Shown here piece by piece: positions 54,987 to 64,000 of a stretch of DNA of 64,000 nt (positions are counted from its first letter, which is position 1; each line of letters starts with the position of its first letter). Both the position numbers and the translations under genes were made by a program. Below the pieces are notes generated by a model, which was not told where the DNA came from, did no database searches, and saw nothing but the letters and a program-made list of their open reading frames with translations. The stretch is from Sediminibacterium sp. Gen4 (GTDB lineage: Bacteria > Bacteroidota > Bacteroidia > Chitinophagales > Chitinophagaceae), in the NCBI GenBank assembly GCA_013391385.1, contig JACBFI010000017.1, positions 1 through 64,000 of the forward strand. The letters run 5' to 3'.

Positions 54987-55571
54987 ATGATAGCCATTGA
55001 TAATAAACTGATCAGTGATGAAGTACTGGAAGAGCAATTTGTGTGTGATCTCACCAAATGTAAAGGGGGCTGTTGTGAAGATGGTGATGCGGGTGCGCCC
55101 ATGGAAAAATGGGAACTCGAAAAATTGAAAGAATACTATGATGTCATCAAACCTTATATGACACCGGAAGGTATTAAAGAGGTAGAGCGTCAAGGTAAAT
55201 ATTTATATGATCAAGAATTTGGATGGGTAACACCTACCATCAATAGCGGTATCTGTGCCTATGGTTATCGTGATGAAAAAGGAATCATCAAATGCGGTAT
55301 TGAACAAGCGTACAATGACGGCAAATTGGATTGGAAGAAGCCTTTGAGTTGTCATCTTTTCCCGATCAAAACTAAAAAGAGCAAACGTGATCCGGATATT
55401 GAATATGTGAATTATGAACCTCGTGAAGATCTTTGCAAAGCAGCTTGTTCATTGGGTAAGAAACTCAAAGTACCTGTATATGTTTTTCTGAAAGATTCTT
55501 TGATTAGAAAATACGGGGAAGAATTTTATGAAGCGTTGTCAGCAACGGCTGAACACATGAAAAAAGCATAA
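54987..55571 (+). CDS. DUF3109 family cysteine-rich protein
   Basis: Cytoplasmic protein of 194 residues with ten or more cysteines in fixed positions: Cys20-x4-Cys25-x3-Cys29-Cys30 (CDLTKCKGGCC), then GICAY, IKCGIEQAY, LSCHLFPIK and LCKAACS. This is the DUF3109 (YkgJ-related) pattern, suggesting a metal or iron-sulfur site. Function unknown. It lies 9 bases before lutB, so the two are probably co-transcribed and may share iron-sulfur chemistry. Confidence 0.9.
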   Translation: MIAIDNKLISDEVLEEQFVCDLTKCKGGCCEDGDAGAPMEKWELEKLKEYYDVIKPYMTPEGIKEVERQGKYLYDQEFGWVTPTINSGICAYGYRDEKGIIKCGIEQAYNDGKLDWKKPLSCHLFPIKTKKSKRDPDIEYVNYEPREDLCKAACSLGKKLKVPVYVFLKDSLIRKYGEEFYEALSATAEHMKKA

Positions 55572-55580
55572 CATCAAATT

Positions 55581-56957
55581 ATGACAGATACTGCCGCCTC
55601 ATTTATCGCAAAAAGCACCATTAAAGCTGCTGATCTGGAACACAGAAGAAAGATCAATTTTAATATTGGTAAGTACAATGCCGTGGTTCCTATTGGTAAG
55701 CAACAGTTCACCAATGTAATGGATGCAAGAGAACGTGCAAAAAATACCAAATGGGAAGCTATTGAACATTTGGATCAATACCTTTTGGAATTTGAAAAGA
55801 AAATCACTGCCAGAGGTGCGCGCGTAGTATGGGCAGAAGATACAGCACAAGCGTTGGCAGAAATCGGTAAGATCTGTAAAGAGAAGCAATGCAAAACACT
55901 GGTGAAGAGCAAAAGCATGGTCACCGAAGAAATTCATCTGAATGATTTTCTTGAAAAGAATGGTATTGAAAGTGTGGAGACAGATTTGGGTGAATACATA
56001 CAACAATTGGATGGCGAACCACCTTACCACATTGTTACACCTGCCATGCATAAGAGCAAAGAAGATGTAGCCAAACTTTTTGCCAATAAACTGGGAACAA
56101 GACCTGACCTTACTCCTGAACAATTGACATTGGTTGCGCGACAAAAACTCCGTGAAAAATATGTAGAAGCAGAAGTAGGTGTTACAGGTGCTAATTTTAT
56201 TATTGCTGATATTGGAGGTATTGCGCTTACGGAGAATGAAGGCAATGCAAGACTTAGTTGCGCTTGGCCTAAAACACATATCGTGATTGTGGGTATTGAG
56301 AAAGTGCTTCCATCTATCAAGGATCTGTCACTTTTCTGGCCTTTGCTTTCAACTTTCGGTACAGGACAAAAAGTAACGGTATATAATACTATCATCTCTG
56401 GTCCGAGACAAGCTGATGAAACCGATGGTCCGGAAGAAATGATCGTGATATTGTTGGATAATGGCAGAACCAATCTGCTCTCCAATCCAACGAGCCGTGA
56501 AGCTTTGTACTGTATTCGTTGCGGCGCTTGCCTGAATGCTTGTCCGGTGTACAAAAATATTGGTGGACATGCTTATGAAACCACTTACAGTGGCCCCATC
56601 GGTAAAGTGATTACGCCTCATCTTCGTGGGGTAGATGATTATAAACACCTGAGCTATGCTTCTTCATTATGTGGCAATTGCACGGAAGTATGTCCGGTAA
56701 GAATCAACTTGCATGAATTGTTATTGGATAATCGTCATGAAGCGGTCGTACAAGGGTCTAGTACCATCGCTGAACGTGTTGCCTGGAAAGCATGGAAGAT
56801 GGCGAGTTTGAATCGTATCATGATGAATATGGGGAATGGCAAAATGAAGAATTGGGTAGTGAACAAGGTATTCAAAGGATGGTCGATGCATCGATCAGAA
56901 CTGGATTTCAGTCAGAAAACCTTTAATGAGTTGTGGAAGGAGAAACAAAAAAAATAA
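55581..56957 (+). CDS. lutB: Lactate utilisation protein B-type iron-sulfur protein
   Basis: LutB homologue of 458 residues: an N-terminal LUD (DUF162) domain (about 60-290, with GVTGANFIIADIGGIALTEN) and two 4Fe-4S sites, Cys311/314/317/321 (CIRCGACLNACP) and Cys364/367/371 (CGNCTEVCP). In Bacillus LutABC oxidises L-lactate to pyruvate. Neither lutA nor lutC is adjacent here, so the complex would need partners coded elsewhere. Starts at ATG 55581. Confidence 0.93.
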   Translation: MTDTAASFIAKSTIKAADLEHRRKINFNIGKYNAVVPIGKQQFTNVMDARERAKNTKWEAIEHLDQYLLEFEKKITARGARVVWAEDTAQALAEIGKICKEKQCKTLVKSKSMVTEEIHLNDFLEKNGIESVETDLGEYIQQLDGEPPYHIVTPAMHKSKEDVAKLFANKLGTRPDLTPEQLTLVARQKLREKYVEAEVGVTGANFIIADIGGIALTENEGNARLSCAWPKTHIVIVGIEKVLPSIKDLSLFWPLLSTFGTGQKVTVYNTIISGPRQADETDGPEEMIVILLDNGRTNLLSNPTSREALYCIRCGACLNACPVYKNIGGHAYETTYSGPIGKVITPHLRGVDDYKHLSYASSLCGNCTEVCPVRINLHELLLDNRHEAVVQGSSTIAERVAWKAWKMASLNRIMMNMGNGKMKNWVVNKVFKGWSMHRSELDFSQKTFNELWKEKQKK

Positions 56958-56976
56958 CAGGTCTCACTGAATCATT

Positions 56977-58266
56977 GTGCCGGTCATTTATACTCCACAT
57001 ATCAGTCCACGCCTGCAATATATTGTAGCACATCTGTTTGAAGGATCAGCCAGGATCACCACTTCGATTGAAGAGTATCAGCATGATGAAAATATAAAGA
57101 TCAATTATTCTGCAACACCTCTTTTCGAGAATGAGTTATGGATAGTTCCCTCAAGATTATTGATGGAGGATACCATTCATGAAGTAGAGATTGATGTACA
57201 ACGGTGGAATGCATTGCCCATCTTTTTTGCAACAAACGGTTCCATACCTTTTGATATTTTCTCTGCTTCATTTTATCTATTATCTCGCTACGAAGAATAT
57301 TTACCTCATGAGAAAGACCGATATGGTCGATACGCACATACCAATAGCACTGCATACAAGCATCAGTTCATCGATCAGCCATTGATTGATCTATGGATGC
57401 AACAACTGGAGCTTATCTTAAAACAACAACGATCATCTTGGCATTTACCGGTTCGTATTTTTACCATACAACCCAGCTATGATATTGATCAAGCTTATCG
57501 CTATACATGGCAATCGCCTTTCAGAAATATTCGTGGTTATTTTATAGACTTCCTACAAGGAAAATTTGAGCATGTTACCAATAGGATGAAAGTATTGGCA
57601 GGAAAGCAAAAAGATCCATATGATGTGTATGAGTGGTTAGATCATTTGCATGAACAGTATCATCTCGATCCTATTTACTTTTTTCTGTTGGCAGAAAAAA
57701 GGAATTTACTAGATAAAAACATAGACCCTTACACAAAAGGAATGCAGCAATTGGTACAAAGACATACTGAAAAATACAATGTTGGTATTCATCCTTCAAC
57801 ACAAAGTATTGGTCATATAGATACGGTGAAACGAGAATGTCAGTTACTGGCGTATCATACCGATAAAAAAGTCAATCGATCCAGACAGCATTATTTAATG
57901 ATGGAACTGCCTGATACTTATCGATTATTGATTGAATTGGGTATTCAACATGATTATTCAATGGGATATGGTTCTGTCAATGGTTTTAGAGCATCTGTTG
58001 CTGGTCCTTTTTATTGGTATGATCTGGAAAATGAAAAAATAACTTCCTTATTGATCCATCCATTCTGTTATATGGATAGTACGGCTATCTTCTATGAGAG
58101 ATTGAATACCGAAATGGCATTTGAGCAAATGAATACTTTCTATGAAACAGTAAAACAGGTAGATGGTACATTCTCCTTTATTCTGCATAATCATTTTTTA
58201 GCAGACCAATCTGAATGGATGATGTGGCGAAAACTATATGAAGATTTTCTCAATAAACATTGCTGA
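56977..58266 (+). CDS. Polysaccharide deacetylase-like protein (DUF7033-type)
   Basis: Protein of 429 residues starting at GTG (MPVIYTPHISPRLQYIVAHL). The N-terminal half carries the DUF7033-like segment FDIFSASFYLLSRYEEYLP, and the second half resembles a NodB-type deacetylase barrel (TIQPSYDIDQAY, VGIHPSTQSIGH, DYSMGYGSVNGFRAS). The expected first metal aspartate pair is replaced by PSYDID, so activity is uncertain. No signal peptide. It lies 19 bases after lutB. Confidence 0.75.
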   Translation: MPVIYTPHISPRLQYIVAHLFEGSARITTSIEEYQHDENIKINYSATPLFENELWIVPSRLLMEDTIHEVEIDVQRWNALPIFFATNGSIPFDIFSASFYLLSRYEEYLPHEKDRYGRYAHTNSTAYKHQFIDQPLIDLWMQQLELILKQQRSSWHLPVRIFTIQPSYDIDQAYRYTWQSPFRNIRGYFIDFLQGKFEHVTNRMKVLAGKQKDPYDVYEWLDHLHEQYHLDPIYFFLLAEKRNLLDKNIDPYTKGMQQLVQRHTEKYNVGIHPSTQSIGHIDTVKRECQLLAYHTDKKVNRSRQHYLMMELPDTYRLLIELGIQHDYSMGYGSVNGFRASVAGPFYWYDLENEKITSLLIHPFCYMDSTAIFYERLNTEMAFEQMNTFYETVKQVDGTFSFILHNHFLADQSEWMMWRKLYEDFLNKHC

Positions 58267-58268
58267 TA

Positions 58269-59192
58269 CTACATCGCATCTACATCAGCCAAAGCTTGTT
58301 CCCTTTGTTTTTTGAGACTTCTATTCACCAGAAATACGCCGATCAGTGTGATCAATGAACCAATGAGGATATTGATCGTCAATTTTTCATTCGTGATCAT
58401 GGTTCCTAATAAGATGGCTACCAGCGGATTCATATAAGCGTACAAGGAGGCAATGGCGGGTTCAAGATGTTTCATCGTATAAATGAAAGCCACAAACGCC
58501 ACTATTGAACTGGCAAGTACCAAATATGTAATGGCCAGCCATGTATTTGCAGGTATGCTGGTGAGTGGAATACTTTTACCTGAAACCAATGTCATAATCA
58601 TCAGTACAAAAGAGCCCATTAACATTTGCCAACCGGTGGCATTATAGGCATTCATCTTTACTTTATTTCTGGCAATGATGATCGTTCCTACACTCCAGCT
58701 CAACATAGCAATCACAGAAAGTATCAATCCCCAGATATATCCTTCCGTGTAATTGTGAAATGCATTATCATAAAAAACAAAGCCGATACCGGTAATGCCT
58801 AATAGCATTCCGATAAAAGTAATGGCAGTGATTTTGGTATTTTTAAAAAATAGTTTCTCAATCACTACAACAGATAATGGGTAGAGTGCCGCAATTAAAG
58901 CTGCTAATCCACTGGGGATGTATAAGAGTGCAACCGTAGCAAATCCATTTGCGATTACAAATAAAAGCATCCCCATTCCCGTAAGCCACAGCAATTGTTT
59001 GAAGGTGGGTAGTTTTTCTCCTCTAATTAAAAAGAAAGCAACAAACAAACTACCACCCAGAAATTGACGGATAGCAGCTACTTCCAACCCGGGTACACCT
59101 TGTTGAACAGCAATTTTGCTAGCCACCCAACTAGTGCCCCAGAGAATACTGGTAGCTACTAAACCGATATATGCTTTTTGTTTTATTGTCAT
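58269..59192 (-). CDS. EamA/DMT family transporter
   Basis: Inner-membrane drug/metabolite transporter of 307 residues with ten predicted helices in two EamA halves. Family text: LVATSILWGTSWVASKIAVQ and, in the second half, WSVGTIIIARNKVKMNAYNA and ASLYAYMNPLVAILLGTMI. The ATG at 59192 is preferred over a TTG two codons earlier. It starts 2 bases after the purH stop and probably shares its message. A purine or amino-acid export role would be a guess. Confidence 0.92.
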   Translation of the reverse strand: MTIKQKAYIGLVATSILWGTSWVASKIAVQQGVPGLEVAAIRQFLGGSLFVAFFLIRGEKLPTFKQLLWLTGMGMLLFVIANGFATVALLYIPSGLAALIAALYPLSVVVIEKLFFKNTKITAITFIGMLLGITGIGFVFYDNAFHNYTEGYIWGLILSVIAMLSWSVGTIIIARNKVKMNAYNATGWQMLMGSFVLMIMTLVSGKSIPLTSIPANTWLAITYLVLASSIVAFVAFIYTMKHLEPAIASLYAYMNPLVAILLGTMITNEKLTINILIGSLITLIGVFLVNRSLKKQREQALADVDAM

Positions 59193-59194
59193 GA

Positions 59195-60679
59195 TCAATG
59201 TCTAAAATGACGCATACCCGTCATTACCATTGCCAGCTGATGTTCCACACAATAGGCAATACTGTCTTTATCTCTCACAGAACCGCCCGGCTGTATGAAA
59301 ACCTCAATACCTTCTTGATGCGCGATCTGCACACAATCATTGAAAGGGAAGAATGCATCCGATGCCAATACTGCACCTTTCAGATCAAACTGAAATTGAT
59401 GTGCTTTTTCAATAGCATGTCTGAGTGCATCGATACGACTGGTTTGTCCGCATCCCTTTCCTACCAGTTGTTTATTTTTTACCAATGCAATGGCATTGCT
59501 CTTTAAATGTTTGCAAACCAGGTTGGCAAAACGAAGATCTTCTTGCTCTGCAGCAGTGGTTGTTCTACCACCTACTTCTTCCCATTTCTCAAAATTACCT
59601 TCATCAGCACCTTGTTCTAATACACCATTTAAAATGGATTTGGATGGAGCTTTCAATGCAGGAGAACCGGCTTTCAATTGCAATAAGATTCTATTCTTTT
59701 TGCTTTTCAATACTTCCAAAGCATCTGTATCAAAAGCAGGAGCGATCAGTACTTCAAAGAAAATTTCATTGATGGCATCTGCAGTGGCTTTATCAACAGT
59801 ACTGTTTGTAACCAACACACCACCGAATGCACTTTCAGGATCACCTGCTAATGCTGCATCCCAACTTTCTTTTACAGAAGCGCGAGCAGCGATGCCACAC
59901 ACATTGGTATGTTTGATGATCGCAAAAGTGGTATCCGTAAATTCTCTGATCAACTGTACAGCAGCATCCACATCTACCAGATTATTATAAGAAAGCTCTT
60001 TTCCATTCAACTGATCAAATAATTGAGTTAGGTCGCCATGAAAAACGGCTTGCTGATGTGGGTTCTCACCATAACGCAACGACTGCTGGTGTCCGGGATT
60101 GAAATAGTTACTGATGGCAATATCATAATGCATGACCACTTCAAAAGCTTTAGCCGCAAATGCTTTTCGTTGTTCAAGCGTAGTGCTACCTTTTTGTTCT
60201 GCGAGTATGCTTTCCAAAGACGCGTAATCATCTTTTGCAGCAATTACGACTACATCTTTAAAATTCTTAGCAGCAGCACGTATCATGGATGGTCCACCGA
60301 TATCTATCTTTTCGATGATGGCTTTTTCTTCACTTGTATGCTTCAAGGTTTCTTCAAAAGGATAGAGGTCAACGATTACCAGATCAATCTCTGGTATTTT
60401 GTATTGTTTCATCTCCTCCAGATCCTGTGCTTCATATCTGCGACCCAAAATTCCGCCAAATACAACCGGGTGTAAAGTTTTTACACGACCACCTAAAATG
60501 GAAGGGTAAGTCGTTAAACTCTCCACTGCCACACACTGAATTCCTAAACCTTCCAAAAATTGCTGGGTACCACCGGTGGAATAAATGGTGATGCCTTCTG
60601 ATTGTAAGCGTTTAGCCAATGGTTCGAGACCATCTTTGTAAAAAACGGAAATAAGTGCAGATTGAATCTTCTTTTGCAT
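59195..60679 (-). CDS. purH: Bifunctional AICAR formyltransferase/IMP cyclohydrolase
   Basis: Last two steps of de novo purine synthesis. It has 494 residues, slightly shorter than E. coli PurH. The IMP cyclohydrolase domain (1-190) shows ALISVFYKDGLEPLAKRL, GITIYSTGGTQQFLEGLG and GGRVKTLHPVVFGGILGRR. The formyltransferase domain shows SLRYGENPHQQAVFHG, FAIIKHTNVCGIAARA (Lys-His catalytic pair), and the usual ending GMRHFRH. Confidence 0.97.
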   Translation of the reverse strand: MQKKIQSALISVFYKDGLEPLAKRLQSEGITIYSTGGTQQFLEGLGIQCVAVESLTTYPSILGGRVKTLHPVVFGGILGRRYEAQDLEEMKQYKIPEIDLVIVDLYPFEETLKHTSEEKAIIEKIDIGGPSMIRAAAKNFKDVVVIAAKDDYASLESILAEQKGSTTLEQRKAFAAKAFEVVMHYDIAISNYFNPGHQQSLRYGENPHQQAVFHGDLTQLFDQLNGKELSYNNLVDVDAAVQLIREFTDTTFAIIKHTNVCGIAARASVKESWDAALAGDPESAFGGVLVTNSTVDKATADAINEIFFEVLIAPAFDTDALEVLKSKKNRILLQLKAGSPALKAPSKSILNGVLEQGADEGNFEKWEEVGGRTTTAAEQEDLRFANLVCKHLKSNAIALVKNKQLVGKGCGQTSRIDALRHAIEKAHQFQFDLKGAVLASDAFFPFNDCVQIAHQEGIEVFIQPGGSVRDKDSIAYCVEHQLAMVMTGMRHFRH

Positions 60680-60740
60680 GATGAACAGTTCGGTTTATCA
60701 CCGGGAATCCGGTGGTATGAGTGAATGGTTGGCGCAATCG

Positions 60741-62798
60741 TCAGTATTCCATTACAAAAGCACCTTGTTCAGGTACCGAATGGTGGCGCAAATGTAGGCT
60801 GTCTGCCTCTTTTTTCCATTTCCGGATTTTCCACAAAGCATTGTTTCCATCAAATATGTACTGGCGGGCATTGAAAACACGATGTAAATCGCTCATATTC
60901 AAAAAAGCACCTTTTTGTACCACCACGATATCTGCCGGAAAAAATCCATGTTTTGGTGCTTTGTCTGTAAATACCAGGGTGCGATGATTGATTTGTACTA
61001 CCGGATATTCTTTGGTAGATAATCTTCCCAAGGATTGCACAAAGCCAAGTTGGGTTCTGGAAGACGCAAGAAACTTTTCAGCTGTTTTATCCGGCTGATC
61101 ACTGGTCCATGAATAATAAGTACCTCCGCTACCAATATCAGTCATGGTTTGTCCATGGGTCTGGTATATAACCAAACGTCCGGTATTTCGGATGGTGATT
61201 TGACGATTACTATGGAAACCTACTATTACGAGACCACTGACGACTCCTATTGTTGCATATAAGGGTTTCTTATAGATAATTCTACATCCAATCGCTATCA
61301 CCATCACATAGTAAAGTGCTACCTGAATAAAATGAAGCTCAATATGATTTGTGACAGAAAAATTCAATTGATCAAAGAAGAGAATTATTTGATTCATTAC
61401 CCTTAGTGTTTTTTCAATAATATTACCTGCAATCAAGGCTACAGCATGGAGGGGAGATACGGCTAGTAAAACGATACAACCATATAAAACCAATCCTGAT
61501 AGGGGCACTATGAGTAAGTTGGTGATGAGAAAAAGATTGGGAAACTGATGAAAGTGATACAAGATGATAGGCATTGTTAATACCTGTGCACTGATCGTAA
61601 CAGCCATCAACTGCCATAGATAACGAAGCGGGCGAAAAGGAATATACACGGACCGATACAGTGGTCCGGATATCCAAACAATACTCAGTACGGCCAGATA
61701 GGATAGCTGGAATCCGATATCCCATAGATAAAAAGGATTGACTAGCAGTAACAAAAAAGCAGATGCGGCAAGCGTATTATATGTATTGTTCTTGCGAACT
61801 AATAATTCGCCCAACAGCATCAGCGAAAAGATGACAGCAGCTCTTAATACCGAAGGCCCTGCACCTGTTAGCAATGTAAAAGACCATATCAATAGTAATA
61901 TCAATAAAGCTCTTATCCATCTGGAGATGGCATTGCGTTGAAGTAGTTTTGTGAGGAATAGTAGAATGCCATAGATCAATCCCAAATGCATTCCGCTGAT
62001 TGCAATCACATGTACTACACCGGTATTACTATACGCTTGTAAAAGATCATCATCCAAATCATATTTGTAACCAATTACCAGTGCTTCTGCAATGGCTTGT
62101 TCTTGTTGTCCTCGGATGTATTGATGAAAAATGCACCTGACATATTCCTGTGCCCTGTCTAATATATGCTTAGCTTCTTTGGGTTGTTGTACAACATAAA
62201 AATCCTTCTCTGTCAAATACAAACTATGATAAATGCCTTGTCGCGCGCAATAGGCAGCATAATCGAAACTGCCGGGGTTTTGCATTTGAGCGATAGGCTG
62301 TAAAGACTTTTCTGTAATGATCTGCTGGTCTTTCTGTAATCCTTTTGTACGCTTCTCTATATACAATAAAATCCTACCGGAAGCTTTCTTCCAGCCTTGT
62401 TGATCTTGAAAAGCGAGTATATCGGCTTCGATCTTCCAGGTTTTATCTCTTTCGATGGGTTGTGTCGACAATTGTAATAAAACCGGCTTTGCTTCTGTTG
62501 CATAATTCCCGATCCAATCTTTTTGATAATAAATATTTCTGTCTCGTGCCAGCAGCGAGCCTATACAAAATAAAGAGGTATATAATAGTGTTGCCGTTGG
62601 TTTTCGGAAACGAAATTTCGATCTTACGGAAATGAATGCATGTATCACCAATAGCAGAAGAGATATCAGCAGGACAACAGCAGGTAAGAAGGCTGCATGT
62701 GGAAAGTAGTATTGAATCAGAATACCTGCAATAAAACAAGGCAGTATTCGAATGAAGGGAACTTTTCTAAAGAAGGGAACAGATGATACACGCATCAT
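60741..62798 (-). CDS. comEC: ComEC/Rec2-family DNA uptake channel protein
   Basis: Multi-pass membrane protein of 685 residues. An N-terminal DUF4131-like OB region (about 60-190) precedes the competence domain with the conserved VVHVIAISGMHLGLIYGIL segment and many helices up to about 530. The C-terminal 150 residues occupy the place of the metallo-beta-lactamase domain of Bacillus ComEC but have no HxHxDH motif, which is usual for short Bacteroidota ComEC proteins. It likely moves single-stranded DNA across the inner membrane if the cell is competent. Start is one of two tandem ATGs (62798 or 62795). Confidence 0.92.
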   Translation of the reverse strand: MMRVSSVPFFRKVPFIRILPCFIAGILIQYYFPHAAFLPAVVLLISLLLLVIHAFISVRSKFRFRKPTATLLYTSLFCIGSLLARDRNIYYQKDWIGNYATEAKPVLLQLSTQPIERDKTWKIEADILAFQDQQGWKKASGRILLYIEKRTKGLQKDQQIITEKSLQPIAQMQNPGSFDYAAYCARQGIYHSLYLTEKDFYVVQQPKEAKHILDRAQEYVRCIFHQYIRGQQEQAIAEALVIGYKYDLDDDLLQAYSNTGVVHVIAISGMHLGLIYGILLFLTKLLQRNAISRWIRALLILLLIWSFTLLTGAGPSVLRAAVIFSLMLLGELLVRKNNTYNTLAASAFLLLLVNPFYLWDIGFQLSYLAVLSIVWISGPLYRSVYIPFRPLRYLWQLMAVTISAQVLTMPIILYHFHQFPNLFLITNLLIVPLSGLVLYGCIVLLAVSPLHAVALIAGNIIEKTLRVMNQIILFFDQLNFSVTNHIELHFIQVALYYVMVIAIGCRIIYKKPLYATIGVVSGLVIVGFHSNRQITIRNTGRLVIYQTHGQTMTDIGSGGTYYSWTSDQPDKTAEKFLASSRTQLGFVQSLGRLSTKEYPVVQINHRTLVFTDKAPKHGFFPADIVVVQKGAFLNMSDLHRVFNARQYIFDGNNALWKIRKWKKEADSLHLRHHSVPEQGAFVMEY

Positions 62799-62811
62799 TA
62801 AACCTACATGA

Positions 62812-62839
62812 AAAGACCCCGTTGTAGAACGGGGTCTTT
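62812..62839 (-). terminator. Terminator after carB
   Basis: Perfect 12-base arms (62812-62823 and 62828-62839, core AAAGACCCCGTT) with a 4-base loop, ending in a T run on the minus strand, 34 bases after the carB stop. Confidence 0.88.
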
Positions 62840-62873
62840 CTATTCAAGTAAGAATACTACGTGTTTATACCTG

Positions 62874-64000
62874 TTATTTAGAAAGATTCATACTTCTTTC
62901 CTTATACAAAGTTCTGAAGTAAGGATCTCTTAAGTCTTTGATAAAACGAATGGCTTCACCGGTACTCTTCATTTCAGGTCCGAGTTCTTTGTTAACACCG
63001 GGGAATTTCTCAAAACTGAAAACAGGTTCTTTGATCGCATACCCTTCCAGTTTTTTATCCATCGTGAAGTCGGTCAGCTTATTGGCACCCAACATTACTT
63101 TGGTAGCAATGTTCAGATAAGGAATTTGATAGGCTTTTGCAATAAATGGAGTGGTACGAGAAGCCCTTGGATTGGCTTCTATCACATATACTTTACCATC
63201 TTTGATCGCAAATTGAATATTGATCAGTCCTTTGATATTGAGTGCTCTTGCAATCTTTTCACTGTAATATTCCATGGTTTCAACCACCAATGGCGTAAGG
63301 TTGAAAGCAGGGAGTACCGCATTACTATCACCACTATGAATACCTGCCGGTTCAATATGTTCCATCACACCCATGATGTGAAAGTTTTCACCATCAAAAA
63401 TGGCATCCACTTCCGCCTCCTGACAACGATCCAAGAAATGGTCGATCAAAATGGTGTTACCGGGAATATGTTTCAACAAGCTGATCACCGCTTTCTCTAC
63501 TTCCTCATCATTGATCACAATACGCATTCTTTGTCCGCCCAATACATAACTCGGACGCACCAATACCGGATACCCAACCTTATTCGCCACTTCAATGGCT
63601 TCTTCAGCAGTGTAGGCTGTACCGTATTCAGGATAAGGAATATTGAGTTCTTTCAGCAGATCGCTGAATCTACCCCTGTCTTCAGCAATATCCATGCTGT
63701 CGAATGAAGTACCAATGATGCGAATACCTTTTTGGTGTAAACGCTTCGCCAGTTTGAGGGCAGTTTGTCCACCCAACTGAACAATCACACCATAAGGCTG
63801 CTCCAGTTCAATGATTTCCCACAGGTGCTCCCAGAAAACAGGTTCGAAATACAGTTTATCTGCCATATCAAAATCGGTAGAAACTGTTTCGGGGTTACAG
63901 TTCACCATAATGGCTTCATAACCACATTCTTTAATGGCCAAAAGACCATGTACACAACAATAATCAAATTCAATACCTTGTCCTATACGGTTGGGACCAC
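62874..64000 (-). CDS. carB: Carbamoyl-phosphate synthase large subunit, C-terminal part
   Basis: 3' part of carB; the 5' end lies beyond the window. The visible 375 residues are the second (carbamoyl-phosphate-forming) half: GPNRIGQGIEFDYCC at the window edge, MVNCNPETVSTDFDMADKLY, VIVQLGGQTALKLAKRLH, YPVLVRPSYVLGGQRMRIVI, and EANPRASRTTPFIAKAYQIP. The protein stops after DPYFRTLYKERSMNLSK and lacks the MGS-like allosteric domain that follows in E. coli, as is usual for this phylum. It supplies carbamoyl phosphate for pyrimidines and arginine. Confidence 0.95.
   Translation of the reverse strand, partial: GPNRIGQGIEFDYCCVHGLLAIKECGYEAIMVNCNPETVSTDFDMADKLYFEPVFWEHLWEIIELEQPYGVIVQLGGQTALKLAKRLHQKGIRIIGTSFDSMDIAEDRGRFSDLLKELNIPYPEYGTAYTAEEAIEVANKVGYPVLVRPSYVLGGQRMRIVINDEEVEKAVISLLKHIPGNTILIDHFLDRCQEAEVDAIFDGENFHIMGVMEHIEPAGIHSGDSNAVLPAFNLTPLVVETMEYYSEKIARALNIKGLINIQFAIKDGKVYVIEANPRASRTTPFIAKAYQIPYLNIATKVMLGANKLTDFTMDKKLEGYAIKEPVFSFEKFPGVNKELGPEMKSTGEAIRFIKDLRDPYFRTLYKERSMNLSK

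Noticed and set aside
55599-56279. 226-codon minus-strand frame opposite lutB
   Set aside because: Antisense shadow of lutB with no recognisable domain.
62874-62930. CarB as truncated by mutation
   Set aside because: Ending after the second ATP-grasp region without the MGS domain is usual for this phylum, and a good terminator follows.

Overview
The window looks like a stretch of mostly core chromosome from a member of the Bacteroidota, most likely the Chitinophagaceae (family level is inference). Supporting signs are two SusC/SusD pairs, gliding-motility genes gldE and gldD beside ssb, many Cys-lipobox lipoproteins, almost no Shine-Dalgarno sequences, a ComEC without a usable lactamase domain, a CarB without the C-terminal regulatory domain, and a 31-residue Lys/Arg-rich protein typical of the phylum. 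I saw no rRNA, tRNA, CRISPR array, prophage or insertion sequence.

Layout. 1-7155: two tandem TonB-dependent uptake modules (tail of susC1 + susD1; susC2 + susD2), each closed by a strong terminator. 7328-8473: an unrecognised AT-rich lipoprotein. 8614-16122 (minus): TlpA-like lipoprotein, gatB, a DUF1028-TPR protein, a double-PDZ protein and alaS. 16314-18087 (plus): M23 peptidase and two small membrane proteins. 18084-20175 (minus): SPFH protein, NTF2-like protein, mnmD. 20229-23484: alkA-like glycosylase and ppc. 23649-25397 (plus): ECF sigma factor, membrane protein (possible anti-sigma) and Spy-like periplasmic protein. 25403-32235 (minus): metallo-hydrolase and the rod-shape genes rodA, mrdA, mreD, mreC, mreB. 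32423-37384: purD, a POT and, divergently, an OPT peptide transporter. 37535-40847 (plus): DUF1800/DUF1501 export pair. 40863-46652 (minus): WG-repeat protein, acs, glutathione peroxidase, comF, radA. 47112-54800: Zn peptidase; rng, COX24-like microprotein, TPR protein and HU on minus; mutY, ssb, gldE, gldD on plus. 54987-58266 (plus): DUF3109, lutB, deacetylase-like protein. 58269-64000 (minus): EamA transporter, purH, comEC and the 3' part of carB.

How the genes work together: envelope building and maintenance dominate (mreBCD-mrdA-rodA, M23 peptidase, sigma/Spy cassette, TlpA, PDZ protein, gldDE), with nutrient import (SusCD, POT/OPT), nucleotide synthesis (purD, purH, carB) and DNA repair (mutY, alkA-like, radA, ssb).

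The least ordinary layer is non-coding. At least six families of simple-text, imperfectly palindromic repeats sit in the gaps, usually touching a stop codon. One copy runs into the signal-peptide codons of gldD with an inverted copy just upstream of its start, and a purine-rich repeat-like tract appears inside the 3' end of the DUF1800 gene. No clearly new multi-gene system was found. The repeats and their coding overlaps are the best candidates for something undescribed.
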